Of a stretch of DNA of 45,809 bases, positions 27,265 through 35,212 are shown one piece after another. A program made the position numbers and the translations under genes. The notes under the pieces were generated by a model that was not told the DNA's origin, searched no databases, and worked only from the letters and a program-made list of their open reading frames with translations. Location of the stretch: positions 1 to 45,809 of the forward strand of contig DUTX01000108.1 of assembly GCA_012841865.1 (NCBI GenBank), written 5' to 3'. Position 1 is the stretch's first letter, and each line of letters starts with the position of its first letter. Source of the stretch: Acholeplasmataceae bacterium. GTDB lineage: Bacteria; Bacillota_I; Bacilli_A; ML615J-28; CAG-698.

Positions 27265-27290
27265 AAAAGTTAGAAATTTTCTAACTTTTT
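27264..27290. terminator. Bidirectional terminator between GH2 and ribU
   Basis: AAAAAGTTAGAA / TTCTAACTTTTT perfect 12-pair hairpin with a 3-base loop; A/T arms give a T-run on both strands for these convergent genes. Confidence 0.88.
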
Positions 27291-27898
27291 CCTTCGTAAA
27301 ATTCTTTGGAAAGTATCGAAACTTTTTTGTATACAAAATAAGTTACAAGATTAACCATTGTTGATAAAAGCAGATTAAAAGGTATTACCGCATAAATAAT
27401 ATAATATGCCATAAAATTTTCTTTGTTGATGCCTTTGATTACTTTTTCAATAAGCCCAAAGACAGTATCAAAACCATACAACTTAATAAAGAAAGGCATT
27501 ATTATTAAATAATTAGCTAAAACTGCAACTATAATCCAAGAGACTGTACTGATGAGGAGGGCGAATGCTCCTCCTTTTTTTGTACGATTGTATTTATAGA
27601 ATAAGCTTGAACCAAGTACGGCTCCGATTCCGATTAAGACATCCGCAAGTTCACCAACACCCATTGTTGAAGTAAAAGGGAGTTTAAGCAGTCCTCGAAG
27701 CACAACAATCGTAACTCCGCTCAAAGGCCCTAAAACCAAACCGCCAATCAGGGCGGGAAGGTTGGAAAATTGTATATCTAAAAAGGAAGGAAATAACATC
27801 GGTAACGGAAATTTCAAATGATACAGCACCGTCGATAAAGCGGTGAAGATGGCAATTAAAACGAGCTTCCTAATTTTTTGACTTCTACTGTTATTCAT
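27281..27898 (-). CDS. ribU: Riboflavin ECF transporter S component
   Basis: 205-residue membrane protein with about five to six hydrophobic segments and the S-component N-terminus KLVLIAIFTALSTVLYHLKFPLP ... QFSNLPALIGGLVLGPLSG. S components bind a vitamin and share an EcfAAT energising module encoded elsewhere. The substrate call rests on the FMN riboswitch directly upstream: such switches in Firmicutes precede riboflavin synthesis or RibU. Protein sequence alone would allow folate, pantothenate or other vitamins. GAGGTGAT ribosome site. Confidence 0.88.
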   Translation of the reverse strand: MNNSRSQKIRKLVLIAIFTALSTVLYHLKFPLPMLFPSFLDIQFSNLPALIGGLVLGPLSGVTIVVLRGLLKLPFTSTMGVGELADVLIGIGAVLGSSLFYKYNRTKKGGAFALLISTVSWIIVAVLANYLIIMPFFIKLYGFDTVFGLIEKVIKGINKENFMAYYIIYAVIPFNLLLSTMVNLVTYFVYKKVSILSKEFYEGKS

Positions 27899-27911
27899 AT
27901 TATCACCTCAA

Positions 27912-27944
27912 GAAAAAAATGCTCGCGAAAAATCCCACGAGCAT
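27912..27944 (-). terminator. FMN riboswitch expression-platform terminator
   Basis: ATGCTCG / CGAGCAT hairpin (27944-27938 with 27925-27919) followed by a 7-T run, between the aptamer and ribU. FMN binding should favour this terminator. Confidence 0.85.
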
Positions 27945-27954
27945 AATGAAAAAA

Positions 27955-28068
27955 CATATCTTCTTCCATCTAGACTGTAACTATCGGTATTGGAATTTCA
28001 CCAATTCATGCCTAACGGCTCGCGGACTATACCGCCGGTCGGGAATTTCACCCAGCCCTGAAGATTTT
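27955..28068 (-). promoter_or_regulatory. FMN riboswitch (RFN element)
   Basis: The minus strand carries the conserved RFN blocks in order: ATCTTCAGGGCTGGGTGAAA, TCCCGACCGGCGGTATAGTC, CGCGAGCC, GGTGAAATTCCAATACCGAT, AGTTACAGTCTAGATGGAAG and a closing AAGAT. These match the known FMN aptamer closely. It should shut off ribU when FMN is plentiful. Confidence 0.97.
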
Positions 28069-28076
28069 TCAATAAT

Positions 28077-28105
28077 ATTATACATCTATTTGTAAGGCTT
28101 GTCAA
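28077..28105 (-). promoter_or_regulatory. ribU promoter (sigma-A type)
   Basis: Perfect TTGACA (28105-28100), 17-bp spacer, perfect TATAAT (28082-28077) on the minus strand. The -35 nearly touches the stop codon of the upstream ABC permease. Confidence 0.93.
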
Positions 28106-28106
28106 A

Positions 28107-29294
28107 CTATTGTGCAAATAAAACCTTTTCGCTTTTAAATAATTTAATTAAAATAAAGATTAAAAGCACAATAGTAACCAATGACGAACCAATTACTAAG
28201 AGATAATTAATTACATTAAAATCTGAAGAAAGCAAATCTTTAATAATCATCACAAAATTATAAATCGGGATTAAATACATATGCTGACCGGTTTTACTTG
28301 CACCGCTAAACATAGTCATCATCGGTAAAATCATTACCGCTAGAAATACTGGCATTGCATATGCGGTGGCTTCTTTTATAGTTTTTGCTATCGTAGAAGT
28401 AACAAGTAACAAACTAGAAGCCAATGTCGCAAGCATTATTAAGACACCTAAAAGCAACAAAAAGTCAACCGCCCCATAACTGATACCGCCCGGTACCTCT
28501 AACAAATTTTTTATAAAAGGAAGCGCAGCTACAACGCCGATAAACGATGAGCAAGCCGAAAGAATGGTTAATAAAGTAGTAGAAATAATCTTTCCGATAA
28601 TAATCTGATTCCGTGGTATCGGGAGAACCAACAGCTTGGGAAGTGTTCCTCTTTCTTTTTCTCCGGCAATCGCATCAGAACTGAGGCCGATTGCGCTGCT
28701 AAAGATAAAGGAAAGAATCAGAACGGGAAGGACCATTGCTAACATAGTTCCCACAACCTTTTCTTCCGGAGTTATTTCTTCCATATCAACAGAAAAAATA
28801 ATAGGATCAATTTCTTTTTCAATTAAATAATTGTTTTTTTGTATTTCTAATATTGTTTGAATTTTTCCACTGGCAATACCGGAATTAATGTTTGATTCAT
28901 CGAAATATACTATTACATTCGGTTTTTCATTTTGAGCAATCTTAGCATCAAAACCTTCATCAAAGACAACAACAGCTTCAATTTCACCTTCCAAAATCTT
29001 TGCTTTCAAATCTTCTAAATTTTCGACCTTTTCTTCAAAAAAAGAAATTTTACCGAAATCTTTAAGTTCCTTCGCTAACTCAGCAGCTCCTTCAAAACTT
29101 TCCGCAACATTAATTACATAAACTTTGCTTTCATGTTCGATGGCTTTTTGCTTCGTTGCATCAAAAGATTGTCCCATCATAAAATAAATAATGAAGATAA
29201 TAAAACCCGGAAGAATCAACGTCGATATCAATGAGCGCGGGAACTTAAAAATCTTATCCAAATCTTTTTTAATTATGCTTTTAATATTTTTCAT
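28107..29294 (-). CDS. ABC-2 exporter permease, NatB-like
   Basis: 395 residues: one membrane segment near the N-terminus (LILPGFIIFIIYFMMG), a soluble extracytoplasmic domain of about 150 residues, then a cluster of five or six membrane segments with AGEKERGTLPKLLVLPIPR, the signature found in NatB/YhaP-type permeases. Partner of the ATPase encoded just upstream, whose 3' end it overlaps by 14 bp. NatAB of Bacillus extrudes sodium; drug or peptide export is also possible, so the substrate is left open. Confidence 0.82.
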   Translation of the reverse strand: MKNIKSIIKKDLDKIFKFPRSLISTLILPGFIIFIIYFMMGQSFDATKQKAIEHESKVYVINVAESFEGAAELAKELKDFGKISFFEEKVENLEDLKAKILEGEIEAVVVFDEGFDAKIAQNEKPNVIVYFDESNINSGIASGKIQTILEIQKNNYLIEKEIDPIIFSVDMEEITPEEKVVGTMLAMVLPVLILSFIFSSAIGLSSDAIAGEKERGTLPKLLVLPIPRNQIIIGKIISTTLLTILSACSSFIGVVAALPFIKNLLEVPGGISYGAVDFLLLLGVLIMLATLASSLLLVTSTIAKTIKEATAYAMPVFLAVMILPMMTMFSGASKTGQHMYLIPIYNFVMIIKDLLSSDFNVINYLLVIGSSLVTIVLLIFILIKLFKSEKVLFAQ

Positions 29295-30063
29295 AATTCA
29301 CCTCATTGAAAACCTTAAAGAATACATCCTCAACATCCATTCCGGGATGATTTTCTAAGACATTTTTCACTGTATCGGTAAGAACCAACTTTCCATCCAA
29401 AATAATTCCGACGCGATCGCAAAGCTTTTCAACAAGATTCATAATATGGGTGCTGATGATAATGCTTTTGCCTTGGTCTCGTAATTCCAACAAAAAGTCG
29501 GTTACGGTTTTAGCCGTTATTACATCAAGACCATTCGTTGGTTCATCAAAAATAATGACATTCGGATCATTAACCAAAGAAATAACAATCGAAGCTTTCT
29601 GACTCATACCGCTTGAAAGCTCGCCAATTTTTACTTCCGCAAACTTATCAATTCCAAATTTTTCAAAAAGATATTTTTTTCTTTGTGCTGCAATTTCGGG
29701 AGCAATCCCGTAAAAACTTGAAAAATAATCAAACAAATAATTTGGGGTGAACATTTTTTCCATTTTCAATTCATTAGTTAAAAAAGCAATGTTTTTCTTA
29801 ATGTTTACCGGATCATTAATATCTATTCCTTCAACAAATATTTCACCTGCATCAGGTTTTATCAAGGTAGCGATACAACGCAAGGTTGTGGTTTTTCCGG
29901 CTCCGTTCGGACCGAGCAAACCAAAAATTTCGCCGCGATAAGTGGTAAAGGAAACATCATCAACCGCAACTTTTAAAGGATTATCGGTTTCATTGATTTT
30001 TCTTTGTTTCTTTGATAACTGGAATGTCTTCCGCAAATTTCTAATTACTATTGATTCCTTCAT
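29281..30063 (-). CDS. ABC exporter ATP-binding protein, NatA-like
   Basis: 260 residues: Walker A GPNGAGKT, signature LSSGMSQKASI (a variant of LSGGQ that is typical of NatA), Walker B VIIFDEPTNGLD, and the switch His in IISTHIM. It powers the permease encoded downstream. Own promoter, divergent from the DUF362 gene. Confidence 0.88.
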   Translation of the reverse strand: MKESIVIRNLRKTFQLSKKQRKINETDNPLKVAVDDVSFTTYRGEIFGLLGPNGAGKTTTLRCIATLIKPDAGEIFVEGIDINDPVNIKKNIAFLTNELKMEKMFTPNYLFDYFSSFYGIAPEIAAQRKKYLFEKFGIDKFAEVKIGELSSGMSQKASIVISLVNDPNVIIFDEPTNGLDVITAKTVTDFLLELRDQGKSIIISTHIMNLVEKLCDRVGIILDGKLVLTDTVKNVLENHPGMDVEDVFFKVFNEVNYEKY

Positions 30064-30091
30064 AGCCCTTTCCTTTCTTTTTATAAATAAA

Positions 30092-30120
30092 ATAATATAA
30101 TAATTAAGCTAAATTTTCAA
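30092..30120 (-). promoter_or_regulatory. Promoter for the NatAB-like pair
   Basis: TTGAAA (30120-30115), 17-bp spacer, TATTAT (30097-30092) on the minus strand. Confidence 0.6.
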
Positions 30121-30146
30121 GAAAAATTTATTATTTCCTTAAAATA

Positions 30147-30175
30147 TTGCCTCAAAACCATAATTATTGTATAAT
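30147..30175 (+). promoter_or_regulatory. Promoter for the DUF362/ferredoxin gene
   Basis: TTGCCT (30147-30152), 17-bp spacer, TATAAT (30170-30175), 23 bp before the ATG. Confidence 0.75.
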
Positions 30176-30198
30176 ATCTAAAAAGTGAGAAGAGAATT

Positions 30199-31359
30199 AT
30201 GACAAAAGTTGCGATTGAAAAATGCCTTGAATATGAAAAGGAATTAGTTAAAGAAAAAATCGAAACCTGCCTTTCTGCTATCGGCGACCTTGCCTCTTTC
30301 TTAAAACCAAATGGTAGAGTTTTTGTAAAACTGAATTGTGTCGGCGGGTTTTCGCCTGATTTAGGAATCACTACCCATCCTGTCTTTTTAGAAGCAATCA
30401 TTGAGATTTTAAAACAATATACCTCCGATATTATTGTCGGTGATAATCCCGCTACAAAAGATTTAGTTTCAACCCTAAAAAGATGTAAATTATACGATGT
30501 CATTACAAAAAATAATTTGAAGATTCTAAAAGGCGATGACCTGATTACAATTAAAAACTCCAAACCAAAACTCTATTCGAGTTTTGAAGTTTCACGGGAA
30601 ATGATTGAAGTCGATCTTTTGGTTAATCTTCCAAAACTTAAAACTCATTCTCTCACTTACATGTCGATTGCGGAAAAGAACCTTTTCGGAATGATCTACG
30701 GCCTCAGCAAAGCAGGATGGCATGTCAAGGCAAACAATCCGCTCCAGTTCGGAGAAGCCTTAAATGACCTTTACGGTGCTATTCTGGAGGCATACCAAGA
30801 TAAAAAGATGCTTCATATTTGTGATGGAATCATTGGCTTAGAAGGCGAGGGGCCAGGTACCGCAGGTATAACAAAAAAAGCCGGAGCGATCCTGGCTTCA
30901 AGCGATGCGGTGAGTCTCGACAGAGTAGCTGCCGAAGTGTGTAAACTCGATCCCGATAAAATCTTTGTAACAAAGATTGCGGATGAAAGGAATTATGGGG
31001 AAGGCAACCTTGAAAGAATTGAAATCGTTGGTAAAAGTTTAGTTGCTTTTGCGGATTTGAGATTCCAAGAGCCAGTCAACCAAACCAGCACTTTTGGTTT
31101 AAAACTTTTAAAATATGATTTTCTCCGTAATCTCCTGTTAGAACATCCGTTAATCGAAAAAGATCTTTGTATTAAATGCGGCGAATGCGTGAAAATATGT
31201 CCGCCGAAGACGCTGAAGATTAAAAAGGGAGAGTTCCCGTATTTGAAAGCAAAAGAATGTATCCGTTGTTGGTGTTGTGCGGAAGTTTGTCCTCAGAACG
31301 CAATTCAAAAAACAAAAAGACCCTTAATCGGCAGAATTGCCTTAAAGAACAGAAATTAA
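30199..31359 (+). CDS. DUF362 protein with C-terminal 2x[4Fe-4S] ferredoxin domain
   Basis: 386 residues. The N-terminal DUF362 domain (about 1-300) has VFVKLNCVGGFSPDLGITTHP, VGDNPA and PKLKTHSLTYMS. The C-terminal ferredoxin domain has two Cys motifs, CIKCGECVKICP and CIRCWCCAEVCP, each suited to a [4Fe-4S] cluster. It is a soluble oxygen-sensitive redox protein, in keeping with an anaerobe. The reaction is not known for most of the family. Single gene with promoter and terminator. Confidence 0.88.
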   Translation: MTKVAIEKCLEYEKELVKEKIETCLSAIGDLASFLKPNGRVFVKLNCVGGFSPDLGITTHPVFLEAIIEILKQYTSDIIVGDNPATKDLVSTLKRCKLYDVITKNNLKILKGDDLITIKNSKPKLYSSFEVSREMIEVDLLVNLPKLKTHSLTYMSIAEKNLFGMIYGLSKAGWHVKANNPLQFGEALNDLYGAILEAYQDKKMLHICDGIIGLEGEGPGTAGITKKAGAILASSDAVSLDRVAAEVCKLDPDKIFVTKIADERNYGEGNLERIEIVGKSLVAFADLRFQEPVNQTSTFGLKLLKYDFLRNLLLEHPLIEKDLCIKCGECVKICPPKTLKIKKGEFPYLKAKECIRCWCCAEVCPQNAIQKTKRPLIGRIALKNRN

Positions 31360-31390
31360 AAGCAGGCTCAATTTAGAGCCTGCTTAATTA
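31360..31390 (+). terminator. Terminator after the DUF362 gene
   Basis: AAGCAGGCTC / GAGCCTGCTT perfect 10-pair hairpin with 6-base loop; the following tract is TAATTATT on the plus strand and TTTTAATTT on the minus strand, so it may act both ways. Confidence 0.75.
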
Positions 31391-31392
31391 TT

Positions 31393-31420
31393 AAAAAGCA
31401 AAAAACAACTTTTGCTTTTT
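31393..31420 (-). terminator. Terminator after the LysM/Tyr-Pro gene
   Basis: AAAAAGCAAAA / TTTTGCTTTTT hairpin overlapping the stop codon of 31419-31913, followed by a T-rich tract on the minus strand. Confidence 0.7.
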
Positions 31421-31913
31421 ATCTCCGCCTTCGGTTCGGATAATAAACCGGATAAACAATATATGTATAAGGAAGATAACGAGGATAATTATATTGTCCC
31501 AAGTTGTATTGGTAAACCTTATCCTGCGGTTTGGTTGCGGTTTTAATTGTTGGCTTATCCGCGGAAACTTTTTTCTCCTCGTCTTTTTTTATTTCGATAG
31601 TCTTTATCGGTTCAACCTTCTCTTGATCGATTTCATATTCGCTGCCCCCTGCTTCAGGAAAGGGCACGTCTTCAGTCGCATCTAGATGCTCGTCGTTTAA
31701 TTTTGGATAATAATCCTCTACAAAAGGCTCCATTTCGCTGACTTCTTCTTCAATCGCCTCTGTAATCGGAGGAATTTTTAGTTTTGTACCGGGAATCAAC
31801 CGGTCCCAAACGCGAATATGTCTGTTTTCTTCTAAAAGCTCATCTTTCGTAAGATTGTATAAAAAAAGGATGTCCTCAACGGTTTCGCCGGTTCTGACAA
31901 TATGGAATTTCAA
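31419..31913 (-). CDS. LysM protein with Tyr/Pro-rich, Arg-ended tail, probable spore coat protein
   Basis: About 164 residues: an N-terminal LysM module (HIVRTGETVEDILFLYNLTK to KLKIPP, residues 3-48), an acidic middle, and a C-terminus rich in Tyr and Pro (QYNYPRYLPYTYIVYPVYY) ending PNRRRR. No signal peptide. It lies downstream of cotE on the same strand. The tail resembles the small protein at 25282-25479. The frame opens at a GTG (31922), but AGGTGAT covers it and is well placed for the in-frame TTG at 31913, the same arrangement as the other LysM gene. A coat or coat-cortex role, as for SafA, is inferred from LysM plus cotE context. Confidence 0.8.
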   Translation of the reverse strand: MKFHIVRTGETVEDILFLYNLTKDELLEENRHIRVWDRLIPGTKLKIPPITEAIEEEVSEMEPFVEDYYPKLNDEHLDATEDVPFPEAGGSEYEIDQEKVEPIKTIEIKKDEEKKVSADKPTIKTATKPQDKVYQYNLGQYNYPRYLPYTYIVYPVYYPNRRRR

Positions 31914-31961
31914 GTTAATCACCTGTTATATATTTATGAAAGACTTTTCTTTCTTATAACA

Positions 31962-31985
31962 AAAATCGTATTTTAATACGATTTT
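31962..31985 (-). terminator. Terminator after cotE
   Basis: AAAATCGTATT / AATACGATTTT hairpin (11 pairs, 2-base loop as written) with T-run on the minus strand, overlapping the cotE stop codon. Confidence 0.85.
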
Positions 31986-32502
31986 AGTGTGGACGTATAA
32001 AATTCTCATTAATTTCATTTTCAAAATTGTCATCGATAGGTTCATAACTTTCCATCTGTGTGAAAACAGTAACCATCATTTTTGTTTCACCGATGACTTC
32101 AGCAACAACTTCAAAAACAATTTCTACTTCAATATCGGAGTTAACCAATTTCGCATTTGTACATGTCGGTTGCTGGATGATTCTAACGATTACATCCTGA
32201 GAATTATCATTCACTTCTTTTACAATCTGTCTGGTATTAACAGTTTGCGAATATCCGACAACCTTCTTTGCAATATCGGTTTTAGTATTGTCATCATAAG
32301 AATACCAAATATTGATTTCGAAATTTCCGATCATTTCCACACGATTATTATCAGTCAAAGCTGCTTCAAATTCATGATTGATAACCCAAACGCCGAGTAT
32401 GCTGAAAGCATCATACCTAGGTTCGACATTTTCTTTAATGCGAATAAGCTTCTTACCCTTGCCGACTATTGCTTTAGTTACAATTTCACGGATTTCATTC
32501 AT
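31984..32502 (-). CDS. cotE: Spore outer coat morphogenetic protein CotE
   Basis: 172 residues. It matches Bacillus CotE along its length: N-terminal REIVTKAIVGKGKK, then SILGVWVINHEFEA, the strongly conserved INIWYSYDDNTKTDIAKKVV, IIQQPTCTNAKL, and EVVAEVIGETKMMV, ending in an acidic tail. CotE is the organiser of the outer coat, deposited by the mother cell around the forespore. Position next to miaB is the Bacillus order (miaB-ymcA-cotE), though ymcA is missing. GGAGGG ribosome site 7 bp before the ATG. This gene is the clearest sign that the organism makes, or recently made, endospores. Confidence 0.95.
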   Translation of the reverse strand: MNEIREIVTKAIVGKGKKLIRIKENVEPRYDAFSILGVWVINHEFEAALTDNNRVEMIGNFEINIWYSYDDNTKTDIAKKVVGYSQTVNTRQIVKEVNDNSQDVIVRIIQQPTCTNAKLVNSDIEVEIVFEVVAEVIGETKMMVTVFTQMESYEPIDDNFENEINENFIRPH

Positions 32503-32521
32503 TCATATCCCTCCTCAGTAA

Positions 32522-32548
32522 CAATATATTCACCCATAAGATATATTG
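32522..32548. repeat. Inverted repeat upstream of cotE
   Basis: CAATATAT and ATATATTG (32522-32529 and 32541-32548), 11-bp loop, in the 71-bp gap before cotE. No T-run follows, so it is more likely part of the promoter/operator region than a terminator. No clear sporulation promoter could be matched. Confidence 0.35.
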
Positions 32549-32573
32549 CTACTAGGTAATAATCTAATTTATT

Positions 32574-34019
32574 TTATGAATGGTTTTCGACAATTATGCC
32601 CCGCAAATGCCAGGTATAAGCTTTCTCGATTTTCACATCGACTATCTTACCGACTAAACTCTGGTCGCCTTCAAAATTAACAAGCTTATTATGTTCGGTA
32701 TATCCGCTCAAAAGTTCTGGATTCTTTTGGCTCGGGCCTTCAACCAAAACTTTTACAGTTTCTCCCTCAAAGCGTTGATTGCCGCGCAGATAACCTTCGT
32801 TGATTAATTTATTCAAACGATGCAGTCTTTCTTTTTTAATTTTCGAATCTAAATCATCTTGATATTTTGCTGCGGGAGTCCCCTCGCGAGGTGAAAAAAT
32901 AAAGGTAAATGCTCCTTCAAAATCAACCTTCTGAACCAAGTCTAAGGTTTCTTCGAAATCCTCATCAGTCTCACCGGGAAAACCGACAATTATATCAGTT
33001 GTAATGGAAATACCCGGAACCAAGTCCTTTAATTTCGCAACCTTTTCCAAGTATTCTTCCTTGGTATATTTGCGATTCATTTTTTTTAGAATCCGGTTGC
33101 TTCCCGATTGAACTGGAAGATGCAAATGGGGCATTAGATTTCCCCCTTTCGCAAGCGCCTGAATGGTTGCATCATCAAGATCACGTGGATGGGAGGTAGT
33201 AAATCTGATTCGTGGAATCGGAATTTCCCAAAGGTCATTCAACAAATCAGCAAATGTATAATTGATGTTTAAATCTTTCCCATAAGCATTGACATTTTGT
33301 CCAAGCAAAGTAACTTCCTGATAACCTTCCTTCGCAAGCTCCCGTACTTCTTCAATTATATCTGCGAAACTTCGAGAACGTTCTTTGCCGCGGGTATAAG
33401 GAACAATGCAATAGGTGCAAAACTCATCGCATCCATACATAATATTAACCCAGGCTTTACGTTCATGAGCGCGTTTTGTTGGAATTCCTTCAACAATCTT
33501 ACCTTCTTCAGAAAAAACTTCGACTACTTTTTCTTTATTTAGATAGGCATCATATAAATATTCACCAAGTTTATGAATATTGTGAGTTCCGAAGACCAAA
33601 TCAATATAAGGATACTTCTCCTTAATTATATTAAAGACTCTTTCTTCCTGTGGCATACATCCGCAGATTCCAAGCAATAAATCGGGATTGTGTTTTTTGT
33701 AGCTCTTGACTCTCCCAAGTTCCCCGAAAACTCTGCTTTCAGCATTTTCCCTGATTGCGCAAGTATTGAATAGAATTAGATCAGCTTCTTCTTCCTGAGT
33801 AGTCTCGCTAAACCCTAAGTTTTCAAGAATACCGGCAATCTTTTCACTATCGGCTTCGTTGCCTTGACAACCATAGGTTTTTATCAAATACTTCTTATTT
33901 TTCACAAGTCCGATTAAATTTTCCGGAAATTCAAAACGAATTGTTTCGATATCTTTTTTTATTCTTTTGCGTGCTTCTCTTAAAGATGGCGCAAAATATC
34001 TATCATAATTTTTTTCCAT
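32574..34019 (-). CDS. miaB: tRNA-2-methylthio-N6-dimethylallyladenosine synthase
   Basis: Radical-SAM methylthiotransferase acting on i6A37 of tRNAs that read UNN codons. 481 residues: N-terminal UPF0004 domain with three Cys for one cluster (TYGCQGNEADSE, NTCAIRENA, GICGCMPQEE), radical SAM CDEFCTYCIVP, and a C-terminal TRAM domain. It belongs to the MiaB rather than MtaB branch by its N-terminus and the cotE/miaB synteny. The frame is open at a GTG three codons up, but AGGGTGAG is placed for the ATG at 34019. Confidence 0.95.
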   Translation of the reverse strand: MEKNYDRYFAPSLREARKRIKKDIETIRFEFPENLIGLVKNKKYLIKTYGCQGNEADSEKIAGILENLGFSETTQEEEADLILFNTCAIRENAESRVFGELGRVKSYKKHNPDLLLGICGCMPQEERVFNIIKEKYPYIDLVFGTHNIHKLGEYLYDAYLNKEKVVEVFSEEGKIVEGIPTKRAHERKAWVNIMYGCDEFCTYCIVPYTRGKERSRSFADIIEEVRELAKEGYQEVTLLGQNVNAYGKDLNINYTFADLLNDLWEIPIPRIRFTTSHPRDLDDATIQALAKGGNLMPHLHLPVQSGSNRILKKMNRKYTKEEYLEKVAKLKDLVPGISITTDIIVGFPGETDEDFEETLDLVQKVDFEGAFTFIFSPREGTPAAKYQDDLDSKIKKERLHRLNKLINEGYLRGNQRFEGETVKVLVEGPSQKNPELLSGYTEHNKLVNFEGDQSLVGKIVDVKIEKAYTWHLRGIIVENHS

Positions 34020-34032
34020 ATTTCTCACCCTT

Positions 34033-34044
34033 ATAGTATACTAT
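34033..34044. promoter_or_regulatory. Small palindrome at the miaB transcription start
   Basis: ATAGTATACTAT is a perfect 12-bp palindrome lying between the -10 box and the ribosome site, where a repressor could sit. Could be chance in AT-rich DNA. Confidence 0.25.
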
Positions 34045-34071
34045 TATACCAATTTTTCGCTTAATTTGCAA
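34043..34071 (-). promoter_or_regulatory. miaB promoter (sigma-A type)
   Basis: TTGCAA (34071-34066), 17-bp spacer, TATAAT (34048-34043) on the minus strand. Confidence 0.8.
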
Positions 34072-34098
34072 TAAATATTTCCGCTCACATCTTATTTC

Positions 34099-34127
34099 TT
34101 GAACAGGTTTAGAAAAAATGTTAAAAT
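34099..34127 (+). promoter_or_regulatory. Promoter for the uridine-kinase-like gene
   Basis: TTGAAC (34099-34104), 17-bp spacer, TAAAAT (34122-34127); AAGGTGA ribosome site follows. Confidence 0.6.
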
Positions 34128-34142
34128 GGAAAAGGTGAAATT

Positions 34143-35159
34143 ATGAAACATTATTTTGAACATTATTATCGGAAATATCCGCAAAGTACAATTCAAGATT
34201 ATTTAAAATACTTAAAACAAATGTGTCACGGACCAAATCACTTTTTTCGTAACGAAGATGAACCTATAAAAAGGTTAATTGCAGAGGTTGAAAACCAAAA
34301 GAAAGGACCAAGCAACGAAGATCTGTATGAATATGTGGGATCCAATTATCTTAGGATAAACTTACGTCCCTATCAGAAACTGGATTTGGATTTAGAAAAG
34401 CTAAATTCCGCATTCGTTTTTTCAGCAACAATACAAAAAGTAAGCATAGATATTGATACTGCTTTAATTAAATTAGAAAATTTTTTAGTAAGAATTTTTC
34501 CTGAAGCAGAAGTGAAAGCAGAAATCAGCAAATATAAAACTGATAATTATCCGGCCTTAAGCCATAGCAAAATCTATCATCAAACTTACAAGCCTGCCTA
34601 TCGATTAATTCAAAGTAAATTTATTGATAACGAATTGAGATTGTTGCAGATTCAAAACTTCCTTAAACGTTTTCCGAAAAAAGAATTGACGGTTATCGCA
34701 ATTGACGGCGCTTCTAGCTCGGGAAAAACAACACTATCTAATGAACTAAAAAAAAGAGAGGATATCACCTTAATTCATGTTGATGATTTCTTTGATGAAA
34801 GCAATGAAGAGGTCGGTATCAATTCTGCAAGAATCAAAGAAGAAATTCTTCTCAACTTGTGTCCCGGAAAACCTCTAATCTATCAGAAGTATGATTGTAC
34901 AAAAAAAGAGTTTATTGAAGAAAGGATTCAAAAGGTAAAAAATATAGTGGTTCTTGAGGGGGTTTATTCCGCAAACCCCGTACTTAGAGATTTTTTGGAT
35001 GCGTTTATCTTTTTTGATATCTCCAAAGAAGAACAAATCTTAAGACTTGAAAAACGTTCCAAAAAGCTTCTTCCTCGTTTCTTATCGGAATGGCTTCCCC
35101 GAGAAAGAAGGTATTTTCAAAAAGAAAATGTTTATACAAATGCTGATTTGATTGTATAA
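34143..35159 (+). CDS. Uridine-kinase-like P-loop protein with extra N-terminal domain
   Basis: 338 residues in two parts. The C-terminal half (from about residue 180) is a uridine kinase/phosphoribulokinase-type P-loop domain: Walker A GASSSGKT, DDFFDE, VVLEGVYS and a lid with RLEKRSKK. The N-terminal half (1-175) is an all-alpha or mixed domain I do not recognise, with CHGPNHFF and YPALSHSKIYHQTYKPAYRLI as its most striking segments. Substrate unknown; a small-molecule kinase is likely. Single gene with own promoter and terminator. Confidence 0.75.
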   Translation: MKHYFEHYYRKYPQSTIQDYLKYLKQMCHGPNHFFRNEDEPIKRLIAEVENQKKGPSNEDLYEYVGSNYLRINLRPYQKLDLDLEKLNSAFVFSATIQKVSIDIDTALIKLENFLVRIFPEAEVKAEISKYKTDNYPALSHSKIYHQTYKPAYRLIQSKFIDNELRLLQIQNFLKRFPKKELTVIAIDGASSSGKTTLSNELKKREDITLIHVDDFFDESNEEVGINSARIKEEILLNLCPGKPLIYQKYDCTKKEFIEERIQKVKNIVVLEGVYSANPVLRDFLDAFIFFDISKEEQILRLEKRSKKLLPRFLSEWLPRERRYFQKENVYTNADLIV

Positions 35160-35175
35160 ATATATGCAAATAAAA

Positions 35176-35210
35176 ACTTGCCATTGAATTAAAAATCTGG
35201 CAAGTTTTTT
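35176..35210. terminator. Terminator between convergent kinase and protease genes
   Basis: ACTTGCCA / TGGCAAGT hairpin (35176-35183 with 35198-35205), 14-base loop, T-run on the plus strand and A-rich left arm giving T's on the minus strand. Confidence 0.82.
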
Positions 35211-35212
35211 AT

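Noticed and set aside
27281-27898. Folate or pantothenate S component instead of RibU
   Set aside because: The upstream aptamer matches the FMN riboswitch block by block, which points to riboflavin.
30117-30563. 148-codon open frame antisense to the DUF362 gene
   Set aside because: Covers the promoter and 5' part of a well-supported gene; no family resemblance.
31987-32559. 190-codon open frame antisense to cotE
   Set aside because: Lies wholly opposite a confidently recognised cotE gene; composition is Phe/Ile/Ser-rich as expected from a shadow frame, with no ribosome site.
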